In this document: positions 41,553 to 50,112 of the stretch, in pieces
Layout: each line of letters starts with the position of its first letter
Position numbering within the stretch: position 1 is the first letter of the stretch
Origin: Mesorhizobium sp. WSM4313
GTDB lineage: Bacteria; Pseudomonadota; Alphaproteobacteria; Rhizobiales; Rhizobiaceae
Reading direction: 5' to 3'
Length of the DNA: 64,000 nt
Assembly (NCBI RefSeq): GCF_002294725.1
Contig: NZ_NSFT01000001.1
Location: 186,001 to 250,000 of the forward strand
Notes under the pieces: model-generated
Told to the model about the DNA's origin: nothing
Database searches by the model: none
The model's input: the letters and a program-made list of their open reading frames with translations, nothing else
Position numbers and translations under genes: made by a program

Positions 41553-42158
41553 GTGCCGACAATTTTCGATGAGTTGCTGGAGCGATTCCGCGCCTATCTC
41601 GCCGGCGCCGACAACGATCTGGTGACGGATGAAGTCGCGCGCATCGGCTGGGACATGCCTGCGCGTTCTCTCGAGCCGCGTGCGCTTGGCTGCCTTAGCC
41701 ATCTCGATCGCATCGCCGAGTTGGTTCCGGCCGACGCCAGGCCATTGACGCGATTTGTTGCCGACCATCGGGACGAGTTGCGCTGGGGGCAGACCTACAG
41801 CGCCGCCGATTTCGGGCAGAGTTTTGTCGACAATTACGGCTGGCTGGAAGTGTTCGGCACGCGCGGGCATTTCGTCAATGACGAGGTCGCGGCTGGCCTG
41901 CTGATCCTCGGGCCTGACATCGTCTATCCCGACCATCATCACCTCGCCGAGGAGATCTATATCCCGCTGACCGGCGGCACGGAGTGGCGGATGGGCGAGG
42001 AGAACTTTCATACGCGCGACGCCGGCGAGGTCATTCACCATGCTTCCAATGTCAGCCATGCCATGCGCACGGGCAAGGAACCGCTGATGGCGTTCTATCT
42101 CTGGCGCGGCGGGCCGCTGGCACAGAAATCGACCATTGGCTCAGGGGGCAGGGGCTGA
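41553..42158 (+). CDS. Cupin protein of the DddQ-like DMSP lyase family, coupled to cobQ
   Basis: A 201-residue cupin, the same length as Ruegeria DddQ. The active-site layout matches DddQ from memory: metal ligands His130, Glu134 and His169 with Tyr136 as catalytic base, in HHHLAEEIY and SNVSHAM. The preceding GPDIVYPD and DNYGWLEVFGTRGHFVNDEVAAGLL resemble the PF16867 family. It would cleave DMSP or a related sulfonium compound. The GTG at 41553 is chosen because GGAG is 7 nt upstream; the longer frame to 41511 has an unrelated start. Its stop overlaps the cobQ start by 1 nt. Confidence 0.75.
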   Translation: MPTIFDELLERFRAYLAGADNDLVTDEVARIGWDMPARSLEPRALGCLSHLDRIAELVPADARPLTRFVADHRDELRWGQTYSAADFGQSFVDNYGWLEVFGTRGHFVNDEVAAGLLILGPDIVYPDHHHLAEEIYIPLTGGTEWRMGEENFHTRDAGEVIHHASNVSHAMRTGKEPLMAFYLWRGGPLAQKSTIGSGGRG

Positions 42159-43633
42159 TGGCGAAAGCGATCATGCTGCAGGGCACCGGCTCGGATGTCG
42201 GCAAGACCGTGCTGGTGGCGGGGCTTTGCCGTGCTGCGAAGAATCGCGGGCTGAAGGTCAGGCCATTCAAGCCGCAGAACATGTCGAACAATGCCGCCGT
42301 TGCCGACATCCCGGGCGACGCCACAACCGGCGAAGGCGAGATCGGCCGCGGGCAATGGCTGCAGGCGCTGGCCTGCGGGGTGAGGCCGACCGTGCACATG
42401 AACCCGGTGCTGCTCAAGCCGCAGAGCGATAGCGGCTCGCAGGTGGTGGTTCAGGGCAAGGTTTTTGGCGAGGCGCGGGCGCGCGACTACCAGGCGATGA
42501 AAGCCGGACTGATGGACGCTGTGCTGGATTCCTGGGCGAAGGTCGGCGCGGGCGCGGACCTGGTCGTCGTCGAGGGCGCGGGCTCGCCCGCCGAGATCAA
42601 TCTCAGAAGCCGCGACATCGCCAATATGGGCTTTGCCACGCGCGCCAATGTGCCGGTGATCTTGGTCGGCGACATCGACCGCGGCGGCGTGATTGCGTCC
42701 GTGGCCGGCACGCATCTGATCCTGCCGGAGGAAGACCGGCGCATGATCGCCGGCTATCTCATCAATAAGTTCCGCGGCGATGTCTCGTTGTTCGACGACG
42801 GGATCAGCGCGATCGAAAAATTCACCGGCTGGCGCTGCTTCGGCGTCGTGCCGTGGCTGAAGGCGGCCGGGCGGCTGCCGTCCGAGGATTCGGTGGTGCT
42901 CGAACGCCTCGCTTCCGGCGAGAAGCGGGCGCTGAAGGTGGCGGTGCCGATGCTGGCGCGCATCGCCAATTTCGACGATCTCGATCCGCTGAAAGCCGAG
43001 CCGCAGGTCGAGGTGGTGTTCGTGCCGCCGGGCAAGAAGCTGCCGGAAGATGCCGGGTTGGTGGTCATCCCCGGCTCCAAATCGACGATCGGCGATCTCC
43101 TGAAATTCCGCGAGAACGGCTGGGATCGCGATCTCCTCGCCCATCGCAAGCGCGGCGGCCATGTCGTCGGCATCTGCGGCGGCTATCAGATGCTCGGCCG
43201 CATGGTGCGCGATCCCGACGGCATCGAAGGCAGCGTCACTGAGGCCGAAGGTCTTGGCTTGCTCAACATCGAAACGGTGATGGAGCCTGAGAAGACTGTG
43301 CGCAATTCAAGCGCGCAGTCAGTGCAGTTCGGCCTGCCGCTCGAAGGCTACGAGATCCATCTCGGCCGCACCACCGGCCCGGACACGGCGCGGCCCTCGA
43401 CGATCCTCAACGGCGTCGAGGACGGCGCGGTCTCCGCGGACGGCAAGGTGATTGGCACCTATCTGCACGGACTGTTTTCCGCCGACGCTTTTCGCGCCGC
43501 ATACCTGGAGGGCCTTGGCGTCAGGGGAGCCGGTATCGACTATCGCGCGGATGTCGAGAAGGCGCTGGACGAGGTCGCGGCCGAGCTGGAGAGGCATCTC
43601 GACTGCGACGCGATTTTTGCCATCGCGCGCTGA
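42158..43633 (+). CDS. cobQ: Cobyric acid synthase
   Basis: A 491-residue amidotransferase-type ligase. The N-terminal P-loop-like domain begins AKAIMLQGTGSDVGKTVLVAGLCRAAKNRG and includes MNPVLLKPQSD and VVEGAGSPAEINL. The C-terminal glutaminase-like domain has VGICGGYQMLG with the catalytic Cys near residue 335 and a terminal LHGLF. It amidates four side chains of adenosylcobyrinic acid. It supplies cobalamin to the corrinoid enzymes of this window and is translationally coupled to the DddQ-like gene (TGATG). Confidence 0.95.
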   Translation: MAKAIMLQGTGSDVGKTVLVAGLCRAAKNRGLKVRPFKPQNMSNNAAVADIPGDATTGEGEIGRGQWLQALACGVRPTVHMNPVLLKPQSDSGSQVVVQGKVFGEARARDYQAMKAGLMDAVLDSWAKVGAGADLVVVEGAGSPAEINLRSRDIANMGFATRANVPVILVGDIDRGGVIASVAGTHLILPEEDRRMIAGYLINKFRGDVSLFDDGISAIEKFTGWRCFGVVPWLKAAGRLPSEDSVVLERLASGEKRALKVAVPMLARIANFDDLDPLKAEPQVEVVFVPPGKKLPEDAGLVVIPGSKSTIGDLLKFRENGWDRDLLAHRKRGGHVVGICGGYQMLGRMVRDPDGIEGSVTEAEGLGLLNIETVMEPEKTVRNSSAQSVQFGLPLEGYEIHLGRTTGPDTARPSTILNGVEDGAVSADGKVIGTYLHGLFSADAFRAAYLEGLGVRGAGIDYRADVEKALDEVAAELERHLDCDAIFAIAR

Positions 43634-43636
43634 GGT

Positions 43637-44053
43637 TCACGCCTTCTCCTCCACCTTCGGCCAATAGGTGCCGAAGGACCAGACATTGCCTTCCAGGTCG
43701 AGGCAGATGAACTCGCGGCTGCCATAGTCGCGGTCGACCAGTTCCTGGATGATTTTCGCGCCGGCCTTCTTGGCACGCGCATAGGCGGCGTCGGCGTCAT
43801 CGACGGCGATGTAGATCGACTTGCCGCCGCCGCCGGGCTCGCCGACCATCTTGCCGTAATCGTCGTCGCGCGCCGTACCCAGCATGATCATTGAGGACCC
43901 GAAGGTGAGCTCGGCATGGTGGACAATGTCGCCCTCGCCATAGCGGGCGCGCAGTTCGAAGCCGAAGGCCTCGCTGAGCCAGTCGATCATCTTGGCGGCG
44001 TTCCTGTAGCGCAGAGCCGGGTATAGACGGGGTGCTTCGTTTGCTGTCGGCAT
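43637..44053 (-). CDS. VOC (glyoxalase/bleomycin resistance) family protein
   Basis: A 138-residue protein of two beta-alpha-beta-beta-beta units: LYPALRYRNAAKMIDWLSEAFGFE at the start, SIYIAVDDADAAYARAKKAGAKIIQELVDRDYGSREFICLDLEGNVWSFGTY at the end. The metal residues of the fold are partly visible (His in VHHAEL and Glu/Asp in LDLEG). It resembles the PhnB-like class. No substrate can be given. The ATG at 44053 is the natural start of the fold. It ends 3 nt from the cobQ stop, convergently. Confidence 0.88.
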   Translation of the reverse strand: MPTANEAPRLYPALRYRNAAKMIDWLSEAFGFELRARYGEGDIVHHAELTFGSSMIMLGTARDDDYGKMVGEPGGGGKSIYIAVDDADAAYARAKKAGAKIIQELVDRDYGSREFICLDLEGNVWSFGTYWPKVEEKA

Positions 44054-44136
44054 GACAATCTCCCTGGTCGGTTGATGAATGCCAGTCTGTGCAAAGGCGG
44101 TCTCGGCGTCTTGAAGAAATGTTACCTGGGTCAGGC

Positions 44137-44911
44137 CTACATCGACGCCGCGAGACCGGTCGGCGTTTCGCCGGCCAACTGACGGAACTCGCGCACCAGA
44201 TGCGCCTGGTCGGCGTAGCCGCAATCGGCGGCGATGCCGGCCCAGTCATCGTCCTGCCGCTTCGACAGGGACAGCGCGCGATTGAAGCGTACGATGCGCG
44301 ACAATGTCTTCGGGCCGATGCCGATCGCGTCGGTGAATCTCGCCGCCAGATGCTTGCGGCTCCAGCCGATCTCGCCGGCGAGCGTCGAAATGCGGGTGCG
44401 GCCGCCTGACGCAATGACCGCCCTGTAGGCCCAGGCGATTTCCGGTGAAAGCGCATTCGCCTCGACAAGGCGGCTGGTAATGAATCCCTCGGCAATGTCG
44501 AAGCGCGCGTTCCAATCCGATGCCTCGCCGAGCCGTTCGCGCAATGCGATGCCGTCAAAGCCCAGCGCATCGTCCAACCCGACCATGCGATCGCGCAACT
44601 CGCTCATCGGCAGGCCGAAGAACTGCCTGGCGCCAAGCGGGGTGAAATTGACCTGAACGCAGCAGGCGCCGCCAAAGGATTCGATCATGACCGGCCCGGC
44701 ATAGAGGCCGGCGGCGAAGCTGGCGTAGCGATCGTTGTCACCCGGGCTGTGGCCGAGCCCGATGGCGAAGGCTTCGGCGAAGCTGATCACCAGCGGCACG
44801 GTCATCCGTGACGACGCCCGCAAGCGAGGCGGCGGGCTTGCGCCGCACCATCTCGAAATGGAGGGCGGGAGAGCGATTATCCTGGCGATGGCGCTCTGGC
44901 TCGTCGGACAT
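44137..44911 (-). pseudogene. AraC-family regulator disrupted by an N-terminal deletion and frame change
   Basis: The AraC HTH domain (residues 150-250) is intact: RISTLAGEIGWSRKHLAARFTDAIGIGPKTLSRIVRFNRALSLSKRQ and GYADQAHLVREFRQLAGETP. The start is not. A frame with an AGGG leader begins MSDEPERHRQDNR at 44911 and carries the family opening HFEMVRRKPAASLAGVVT, but switches to the main frame at RMTVPLVISFAEAF near 44815. Family members usually have more residues between these parts. An ATG at 44805 would give a 222-residue truncated protein. It may be non-functional, or the family may vary. Confidence 0.6.
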
Positions 44912-44949
44912 GATCCGAGCCCTAGCAGAACACCCCTTCGAAAATCAAA

Positions 44950-44972
44950 AGCGCCCGGCAGGGCCGGGCGCT
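44950..44972 (-). terminator. Rho-independent terminator of the small membrane protein gene
   Basis: A perfect 10-bp stem AGCGCCCGGC/GCCGGGCGCT (44950-44959 with 44963-44972), 3-nt loop, followed on the minus strand by TTTTGATTTT. Confidence 0.85.
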
Positions 44973-44996
44973 CCGAGTTGCCTGAGAATGCTGTGC

Positions 44997-45167
44997 TCAG
45001 GTGCCGCGCATCAAACAGCCGGCGGCGAGCACGATGTAGGCGATAAGCATGATCCAAACGGACGCAAGCGGAATGAATGCAAGAACGCCAAGCGCGGCGA
45101 GAAGGCCGATGACGGCGATAACCAACGAAATAATGAACACGATCTGGGTGGGCGCACTGAGATTCAT
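44997..45167 (-). CDS. 56-residue membrane protein
   Basis: MNLSAPTQIVFIISLVIAVI followed by further hydrophobic sequence: two transmembrane segments (residues 8-32 and 34-52). The start ATG has GGAGGG 7 nt upstream, and a strong terminator follows. No named family is recognised, though such small inner-membrane proteins are common in rhizobia. It stands alone and is divergent from nothing useful. Confidence 0.7.
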   Translation of the reverse strand: MNLSAPTQIVFIISLVIAVIGLLAALGVLAFIPLASVWIMLIAYIVLAAGCLMRGT

Positions 45168-45220
45168 GTCTGGTCCCTCCAACATGATTCGCAACACTAG
45201 AACTCTACCAGCAGGAGGCC

Positions 45221-46006
45221 TCACACACCAAACAGTTGGCGTAAGGGATTGGCGGGGTCGGCCAAGAGCTTGATCGCGAGCGCCACGCACACGACCACCA
45301 GCAGCGGCTTGATCAGCTTCGCGCCGGTGCGGATAGCCAGGCTTGCGCCGACACGGGCGCCGATGAACTGCGCCACGCCCATCATCAGGCCGATCTTCCA
45401 GTCGATGACTCCGACGGCGGCGAAAACGACGAAGCCGCCGATGTTGGACGCGAAATTGAGCAGCTTGGTGTGCGCCGTCGCCTTGAGCACGCCGTAGCCG
45501 GCAAGGGTGACGAAGGCGAGCATGTAGAAGGAACCGGCGCCCGGACCGAAGAGCCCGTCATAGAAGCCGATCAGCGGCGGGACGCTCAGTCCGAACAGGA
45601 AGGGCGACAGCCGCTCCGCGCGGTCGACGTCGCCCATGTTCGGCTTCAGTGCGAAATAGAGCGCGATGGCGATCAGCAGCAGCGGCAGCAGGGCACGCAG
45701 GAAATCGCCCGGCACGACGGTCGCCAAAAGCGCCCCGACCGCGCCGCCGGCAAGCGCCAGCGCGGCGGACGCCAGCTGGCGGCGCAGGTCGACCTGACCC
45801 TTGGCGGCGTAATGGATGGTAGCCGAGCCGGACCCGAACATGCCCTGCAATTTGTTGGTGCCAAGGGCTGCGACCGGCGAAAAGCCGGCAAGCAGCAGCG
45901 CCGGGATGGTGATCAGCCCGCCGCCGCCGGCGATCGAGTCGACAAAACCCGCCGCAAAAGCGGCGGCAGTGAGTATGAAGACGGACTGCAGGGTAAGGTC
46001 GATCAT
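45221..46006 (-). CDS. TSUP-family (TauE/SafE) membrane permease
   Basis: A 261-residue eight-helix protein with internal duplication. It contains DSIAGGGGLITIPALLLAGFSP (first-half motif) and GFYDGLFGPGAGSFYMLAFV (second-half motif), the signatures of sulfite/organosulfonate exporters. It probably moves a sulfur-containing or organic anion. The ATG at 46006 begins MIDLTLQSVFIL. It is not in an operon with sulfur genes. Confidence 0.9.
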   Translation of the reverse strand: MIDLTLQSVFILTAAAFAAGFVDSIAGGGGLITIPALLLAGFSPVAALGTNKLQGMFGSGSATIHYAAKGQVDLRRQLASAALALAGGAVGALLATVVPGDFLRALLPLLLIAIALYFALKPNMGDVDRAERLSPFLFGLSVPPLIGFYDGLFGPGAGSFYMLAFVTLAGYGVLKATAHTKLLNFASNIGGFVVFAAVGVIDWKIGLMMGVAQFIGARVGASLAIRTGAKLIKPLLVVVCVALAIKLLADPANPLRQLFGV

Positions 46007-46122
46007 CGGGCTGGGAGTGAGGCGAGAGAGGGAGCCGCAGCTTCCATCACGCTCGCCCCGTTTGCGCAAGAGCGATTCCAAGCTAACAATCAGATCAGAC
46101 TCGCAAAGGGAGCTTGGTGGCG

Positions 46123-46548
46123 ATGGCGCTGCTCGACCAGATACGTTCGATCTTCGACGGTGACCCGGGTGTGCGCAAGGTGGCGGACGACCCTGTGCTG
46201 TCGGCGGAATTGCTGATGCTGTTCCGCATGATCCTGGCCGACGGCTCGGTCTCGGAGAGCGAGATGGTCGTCTTCCGGCATATCTGCAAGGAAGCCTTCG
46301 GCATTCCGGAGGCCAGCATCGACAGTGTCATCGAATATCTCAACGATTATGGCTACGAGACCAACGGCTCGCAGGCGATTGCACTGTTCCGCGACCTCGA
46401 TGTCGAGCGCCGAAAGCTGCTTGCGCGCCACATGGCCGAGATCGCCAAGGCCGATTCCAAGCTGGCGGAGAGCGAGGTGAAGCTGCTGCGCCGCACGCTC
46501 GACCTGCTCGACATCAGCCCCGTCGATTTGGTGAAGCCGGAGAGCTGA
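46123..46548 (+). CDS. TerB-like tellurite-resistance domain protein
   Basis: A 141-residue all-helical protein. The TerB pattern is ILADGSVSESEMVVFRHICKEAFGI and its second-half counterpart AKADSKLAESEVKLLRRTLDLLDI, with acidic metal-binding loops. The ATG at 46123 has AAGGGAG 10 nt upstream; the GTG at 46117 has it 4 nt upstream. The family is associated with stress and surface complexes, and this copy's role is unknown. It is convergent with the ABC operon. Confidence 0.85.
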   Translation: MALLDQIRSIFDGDPGVRKVADDPVLSAELLMLFRMILADGSVSESEMVVFRHICKEAFGIPEASIDSVIEYLNDYGYETNGSQAIALFRDLDVERRKLLARHMAEIAKADSKLAESEVKLLRRTLDLLDISPVDLVKPES

Positions 46549-46549
46549 A

Positions 46550-48172
46550 CTACCCCTGTTCCTGCATTTTGCGCGCGATAGCGCGGTGAAGGTCGGGTGC
46601 CGCTGCGACCAGCGCCTGCGCCGCCTCTGAGCGCGGATGGTCGAGCACCTCGGCCGCCCGGCCGCGTTCGACGATCTTGCCTTCATGCATGACCAGCACC
46701 TCGTCCGCCATGGCGCGGGCGACCGTCAGGTCATGGGTGATGAAGAGATAGGCGATGCCGAGCTTCTGGTTGAGCTCGGCGAAAAGGTCGAGAATCTGGG
46801 CGCGGATCGAGACGTCCAGCGCCGATACCGGCTCGTCGGCCACCACCAGCTTCGGACGGGTGATGATGGCGCGGGCGATCGACAGGCGCTGGCGTTGGCC
46901 GCCGGAGAATTCATGCGGGTATTTGTCCATGTCGCGCTGGCTAAGGCCGACTTCCTGCAGCGCATGCGCGACCATCTCGCGGCGCTCGGCCTTTGCCGGC
47001 GGCTTTTCCAGAAGATGCAGCGGCTCGGCCACCAGCTTCTCGACCTTCTGGCGTGGGTCGAAAGAGCCGTAAGGATCCTGGAACACGACCTGCATATCGC
47101 GCCGGGCCGGCTTCAGTGTCGACTCCGGCTTGCCGGTGATGGGCTCGCCGCGAAAGCGGATCGTGCCCGCCGTCGGCTTGTCCAAGGCGAGGATCATGCG
47201 GGCAAGCGTAGACTTGCCGCAGCCCGAGCGGCCGACGAGCGCCACCGATTGCGCGGGCTCGATGGTGAGCGAGACATCGTCGACGGCACGGATCGGTTGC
47301 GCCGGCCGGAACAGCGATTTGCGCCGTCCCGGATAGTCCCGGCCGACGCCTTCGACTTCGAGCAAGGGTTTTGCCGATCCGGCAAGGTGCGGTTTCGGGC
47401 GCGCCGGCACGTGCGTGGAGGCCAGCGCCAGCTCGCGCGTGTAGGGATGCTGTTGCTCCGACAAGGTCCGGGCGGTGTCGCCGGCTTCCATCACTTCGCC
47501 GTTGCGCAGGATGATCAGGCGATCGGCCATCTCGGTCACCACGGCGAGGTCGTGCGAGATGAGCAGCAACCCCATGCGGTTCTCGCTGACCAGGTCGCGC
47601 AAAAGATCAAGAATCTGCGCCTGCAGCACCACGTCGAGCGCCGTCGTCGGCTCGTCGGCGATCAGCAGCTTCGGTTTCAGCGCGCAGGCGATCGCGATGA
47701 CGACGCGCTGGCGCTGGCCGCCGGACAGTTCGTGCGGGTAGCGCGACAGCGGGAATTTGGCCTCGGGCAGGCCGACGCGGTCGAGGATTTTTCGCGCGCG
47801 CTCCTCGGCCTCGGCGCGGCTCGCTTTGGTGTGCCAGCGGATGCCTTCGGCGACCTGTTCGCCGATCGTCTTGACCGGGTTGAGCGCCGTCATCGGCTCC
47901 TGGAAGACCATGCCGATATCGTCGCCGCGCAAGGCGCACATCTGGTCCTCGCTCGCGCCGAGGATGTCGATGCCGTCGAAGGCGACGCGGCCCTCGGCGC
48001 GGGCCAGATGCGGCAGCAGCCGCATGATTGTCAGCGCCGTCATCGACTTGCCGGAGCCGGATTCGCCGACGAGGCCGACGACCTCGCCCGGTGCGATTGT
48101 CAGCTCGACGCCTTTCAGGATCGGCGTATCGCCGATCGAAAGCGACAGGTTTTCGATCTCGAGCAGGTTCAT
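46550..48172 (-). CDS. Dipeptide/oligopeptide ABC transporter, fused double ATPase (DppDF-type)
   Basis: A 540-residue protein with two complete ABC cassettes. The first has Walker A GESGSGKS near 35 and signature LSGGQRQ near 155; the second has GRSGCGKS near 318 and FSGGQRQ near 430. Each has its Walker B Asp-Glu. It powers the permeases encoded just upstream. Its ATG overlaps the DppC stop (48169-48172). It ends the operon. Confidence 0.93.
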   Translation of the reverse strand: MNLLEIENLSLSIGDTPILKGVELTIAPGEVVGLVGESGSGKSMTALTIMRLLPHLARAEGRVAFDGIDILGASEDQMCALRGDDIGMVFQEPMTALNPVKTIGEQVAEGIRWHTKASRAEAEERARKILDRVGLPEAKFPLSRYPHELSGGQRQRVVIAIACALKPKLLIADEPTTALDVVLQAQILDLLRDLVSENRMGLLLISHDLAVVTEMADRLIILRNGEVMEAGDTARTLSEQQHPYTRELALASTHVPARPKPHLAGSAKPLLEVEGVGRDYPGRRKSLFRPAQPIRAVDDVSLTIEPAQSVALVGRSGCGKSTLARMILALDKPTAGTIRFRGEPITGKPESTLKPARRDMQVVFQDPYGSFDPRQKVEKLVAEPLHLLEKPPAKAERREMVAHALQEVGLSQRDMDKYPHEFSGGQRQRLSIARAIITRPKLVVADEPVSALDVSIRAQILDLFAELNQKLGIAYLFITHDLTVARAMADEVLVMHEGKIVERGRAAEVLDHPRSEAAQALVAAAPDLHRAIARKMQEQG

Positions 48173-49038
48173 CGGCGCCGCCGCGATTTCGGATCGAGGA
48201 TGTCGGCAATGCCGTCGCCGAGCAGGTTCAACCCAAGCACGGTGATGACGATCGCCATGCCGGGGAAGATCGCCATCCAGGGCGCGGTCACCATGCGCGT
48301 CTGCGCGTCAAACAGCATGCGGCCCCAGCTCGGCATAGGCGGCTGGGCGCCGAGGCCGACATAGGAAAGCCCGGCTTCGGCGAGGATGCCCAGCGCGAAC
48401 TGGATCGTGCCCTGGACCAGCAGCAGCGTCGCGATGTTGGGCAGGATGTGCTCGACGGTGATCTGTGTCATGCCCTTGCCGGCGGCGCGCGCGGCAAGGA
48501 TGAATTCGCGGGGCCAGATGGCCAGCGCGCCCGCGCGGGCGACACGCGCGAAGACAGGGATATTGAAGATGCCGATGGCGATGATGGCGTTGACGGCGCC
48601 CGGGCCGAAGATCGCGGTGATCATGATTGCCGAAAGCAGCGCCGGAAAGGCAAAGACCAGGTCGTTGAGGCGCATCAGCGCCTCGTCGACTATCCCGCCG
48701 CGCGCCGCGGCGACGGCGCCTAGCGGCACGCCGATGCCCATGCCGATGCCGACCGCGACCAGCGCCACGGCGATCGAATTGCGGGCACCGACCATGATCA
48801 TCGACAGGATGTCGCGGCCGAAATGGTCGGTGCCGAACCAGTGCGCCCAGGAGGGCGCCTGCGTCTTGTCGGCGATCACCAGCCTGGTGACGTCGTAAGG
48901 CGTCCAGACAAAGGAGAGGAGCGCGACGGCCACAACCAGCAGCGTGATGATCAAGCCGATCAGGAAGGAGCGGTTGCCGAAGGCCTTGGCCAGCACGCCG
49001 GCAAGCGTTTCTTCGGGCAGGTCGACGCGCAGGGTCAT
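48169..49038 (-). CDS. ABC transporter permease, DppC-type
   Basis: A 289-residue inner-membrane permease. The N-terminal helix LIGLIITLLVVAVALLSFVW is followed by the family segment HWFGTDHFGRDILSMIMVGARNS and the EAA-type coupling loop ARAAGKGMTQITVEHILPN. It has five or six membrane segments. It overlaps both neighbours by ATGA, so it is tightly coupled to dppB and the ATPase gene. Confidence 0.92.
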   Translation of the reverse strand: MTLRVDLPEETLAGVLAKAFGNRSFLIGLIITLLVVAVALLSFVWTPYDVTRLVIADKTQAPSWAHWFGTDHFGRDILSMIMVGARNSIAVALVAVGIGMGIGVPLGAVAAARGGIVDEALMRLNDLVFAFPALLSAIMITAIFGPGAVNAIIAIGIFNIPVFARVARAGALAIWPREFILAARAAGKGMTQITVEHILPNIATLLLVQGTIQFALGILAEAGLSYVGLGAQPPMPSWGRMLFDAQTRMVTAPWMAIFPGMAIVITVLGLNLLGDGIADILDPKSRRRR

Positions 49039-50084
49039 TGCCGGCCTCTCGAGCGGTTCCGCGTTTCGCGGAATCGCTGAACCGCTCTCAGTATTTGTTT
49101 TGGCGCAATTCCGGACGGAAAACCGCTACGCACTTTTCCTGGAATTGCTCTTAGGCGTGGGTCGACGATGGCGTAGGAGAAATCGACGAGGAGGTTGATG
49201 AGGATCACGGCGGCGACCAGCAGCATGACGATGCCCTCGACCACGATCAGGTCGCGCTGGGTGATCGCCTGGAAGATCAACCGGCCGAGGCCTGGCAGGT
49301 AGAAGACATTCTCGATGATGATGGTGCCGGCAAGCAGGAAGGCGAATTGCAGGCCGAGGATGGTGAGCACCGGGATCATGGCGTTGCGCAGCGCGTGGCG
49401 CCAGAGCACGGCGCGGTAGGGCAGGCCCTTGGCGCGCGCGGTGCGGATATAGTCCTCGTTGAGCACTTCGATCAGCGCCGAGCGGGCGACGCGTCCGAGA
49501 ATCGCCGCCTGCGGCAGCGCGAGTGCGACGGCGGGCAACAGCAGGGATTTCAGCGCCGTCCAGATGCCGGCGCTCCAGCCTGGGAAACCGCCGGCCGGCA
49601 CCAGCCGGAGCCAGACGGCAAACAGGTAGATCAGCATCAGCGCGAACCAGAAATTCGGCACCGCGACGCCGAGCTGGGCCGCGCCCATGACGAGCGTGTC
49701 GCCCGCGCGGCCCTGGCGGCTGGCGGAGAACACGCCGATCGGAATGGCGATGATGGTCGAGAGCGCCAGCGCGATCAGCGCCAGCGGCAGGGAGACGACG
49801 ATGCGTTCGCGCACCAGGTCGATGACGGGCACTGAATAGGTGTATGAGCGGCCGAAATCGAGGCTGAGCAAGCCTCCCGCCCAGTGGAGATAGCGCAGCA
49901 CCAGCGGCGCGTTCAGCCCCATCTGGTTGCGCAGCACCTCGACCTGATCGGCGCTGGCATTGAGGCCCAGCATCAGGCGCGCCGGGTCGCCGGGCAGGAT
50001 CTCCATGACCGCGAACACCACGATCGAGGCCAGCACCAGGGTGAGGGCGGCGATGATGATGCGTTTCAGGAGATAGGCGGTCAT
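49035..50084 (-). CDS. ABC transporter permease, DppB-type, with repeat-derived C-terminal tail
   Basis: A 349-residue permease. It starts AYLLKRIIIAALTLVLASIVVFAVMEILPGDPARLMLG, with the EAA loop RTARAKGLPYRAVLWRHALRNAMIPV, and ends the normal fold at SYAIVDPRLR. The last 37 residues (from AIPGKVRSGFPSG on) are encoded by the 101-nt palindromic element at 49051-49151 and are not part of the family. The frame is kept and the final ATGA overlap with dppC is retained. Confidence 0.9.
   Translation of the reverse strand: MTAYLLKRIIIAALTLVLASIVVFAVMEILPGDPARLMLGLNASADQVEVLRNQMGLNAPLVLRYLHWAGGLLSLDFGRSYTYSVPVIDLVRERIVVSLPLALIALALSTIIAIPIGVFSASRQGRAGDTLVMGAAQLGVAVPNFWFALMLIYLFAVWLRLVPAGGFPGWSAGIWTALKSLLLPAVALALPQAAILGRVARSALIEVLNEDYIRTARAKGLPYRAVLWRHALRNAMIPVLTILGLQFAFLLAGTIIIENVFYLPGLGRLIFQAITQRDLIVVEGIVMLLVAAVILINLLVDFSYAIVDPRLRAIPGKVRSGFPSGIAPKQILRAVQRFRETRNRSRGRQ
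49051..49151. repeat. 101-bp palindromic element inside the dppB coding region
   Basis: Starts GAGCGGTTCCGCGTTTCGCGG and ends TTTCCTGGAATTGCTCT, like the copy at 38945-39044 in length and layout. It lies within the DppB frame, adding about 35 residues without a stop codon. Confidence 0.8.
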
Positions 50085-50112
50085 GGGAGGCGATCGGGCG
50101 ATCGCGCCGGCC

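Noticed and set aside
39343..41562. A 739-residue fusion of an upstream part with 3-hydroxyisobutyrate dehydrogenase
   Set aside because: The upstream part is an out-of-frame reading of the acyl-CoA dehydrogenase gene. MmsB begins at an internal ATG (40227).
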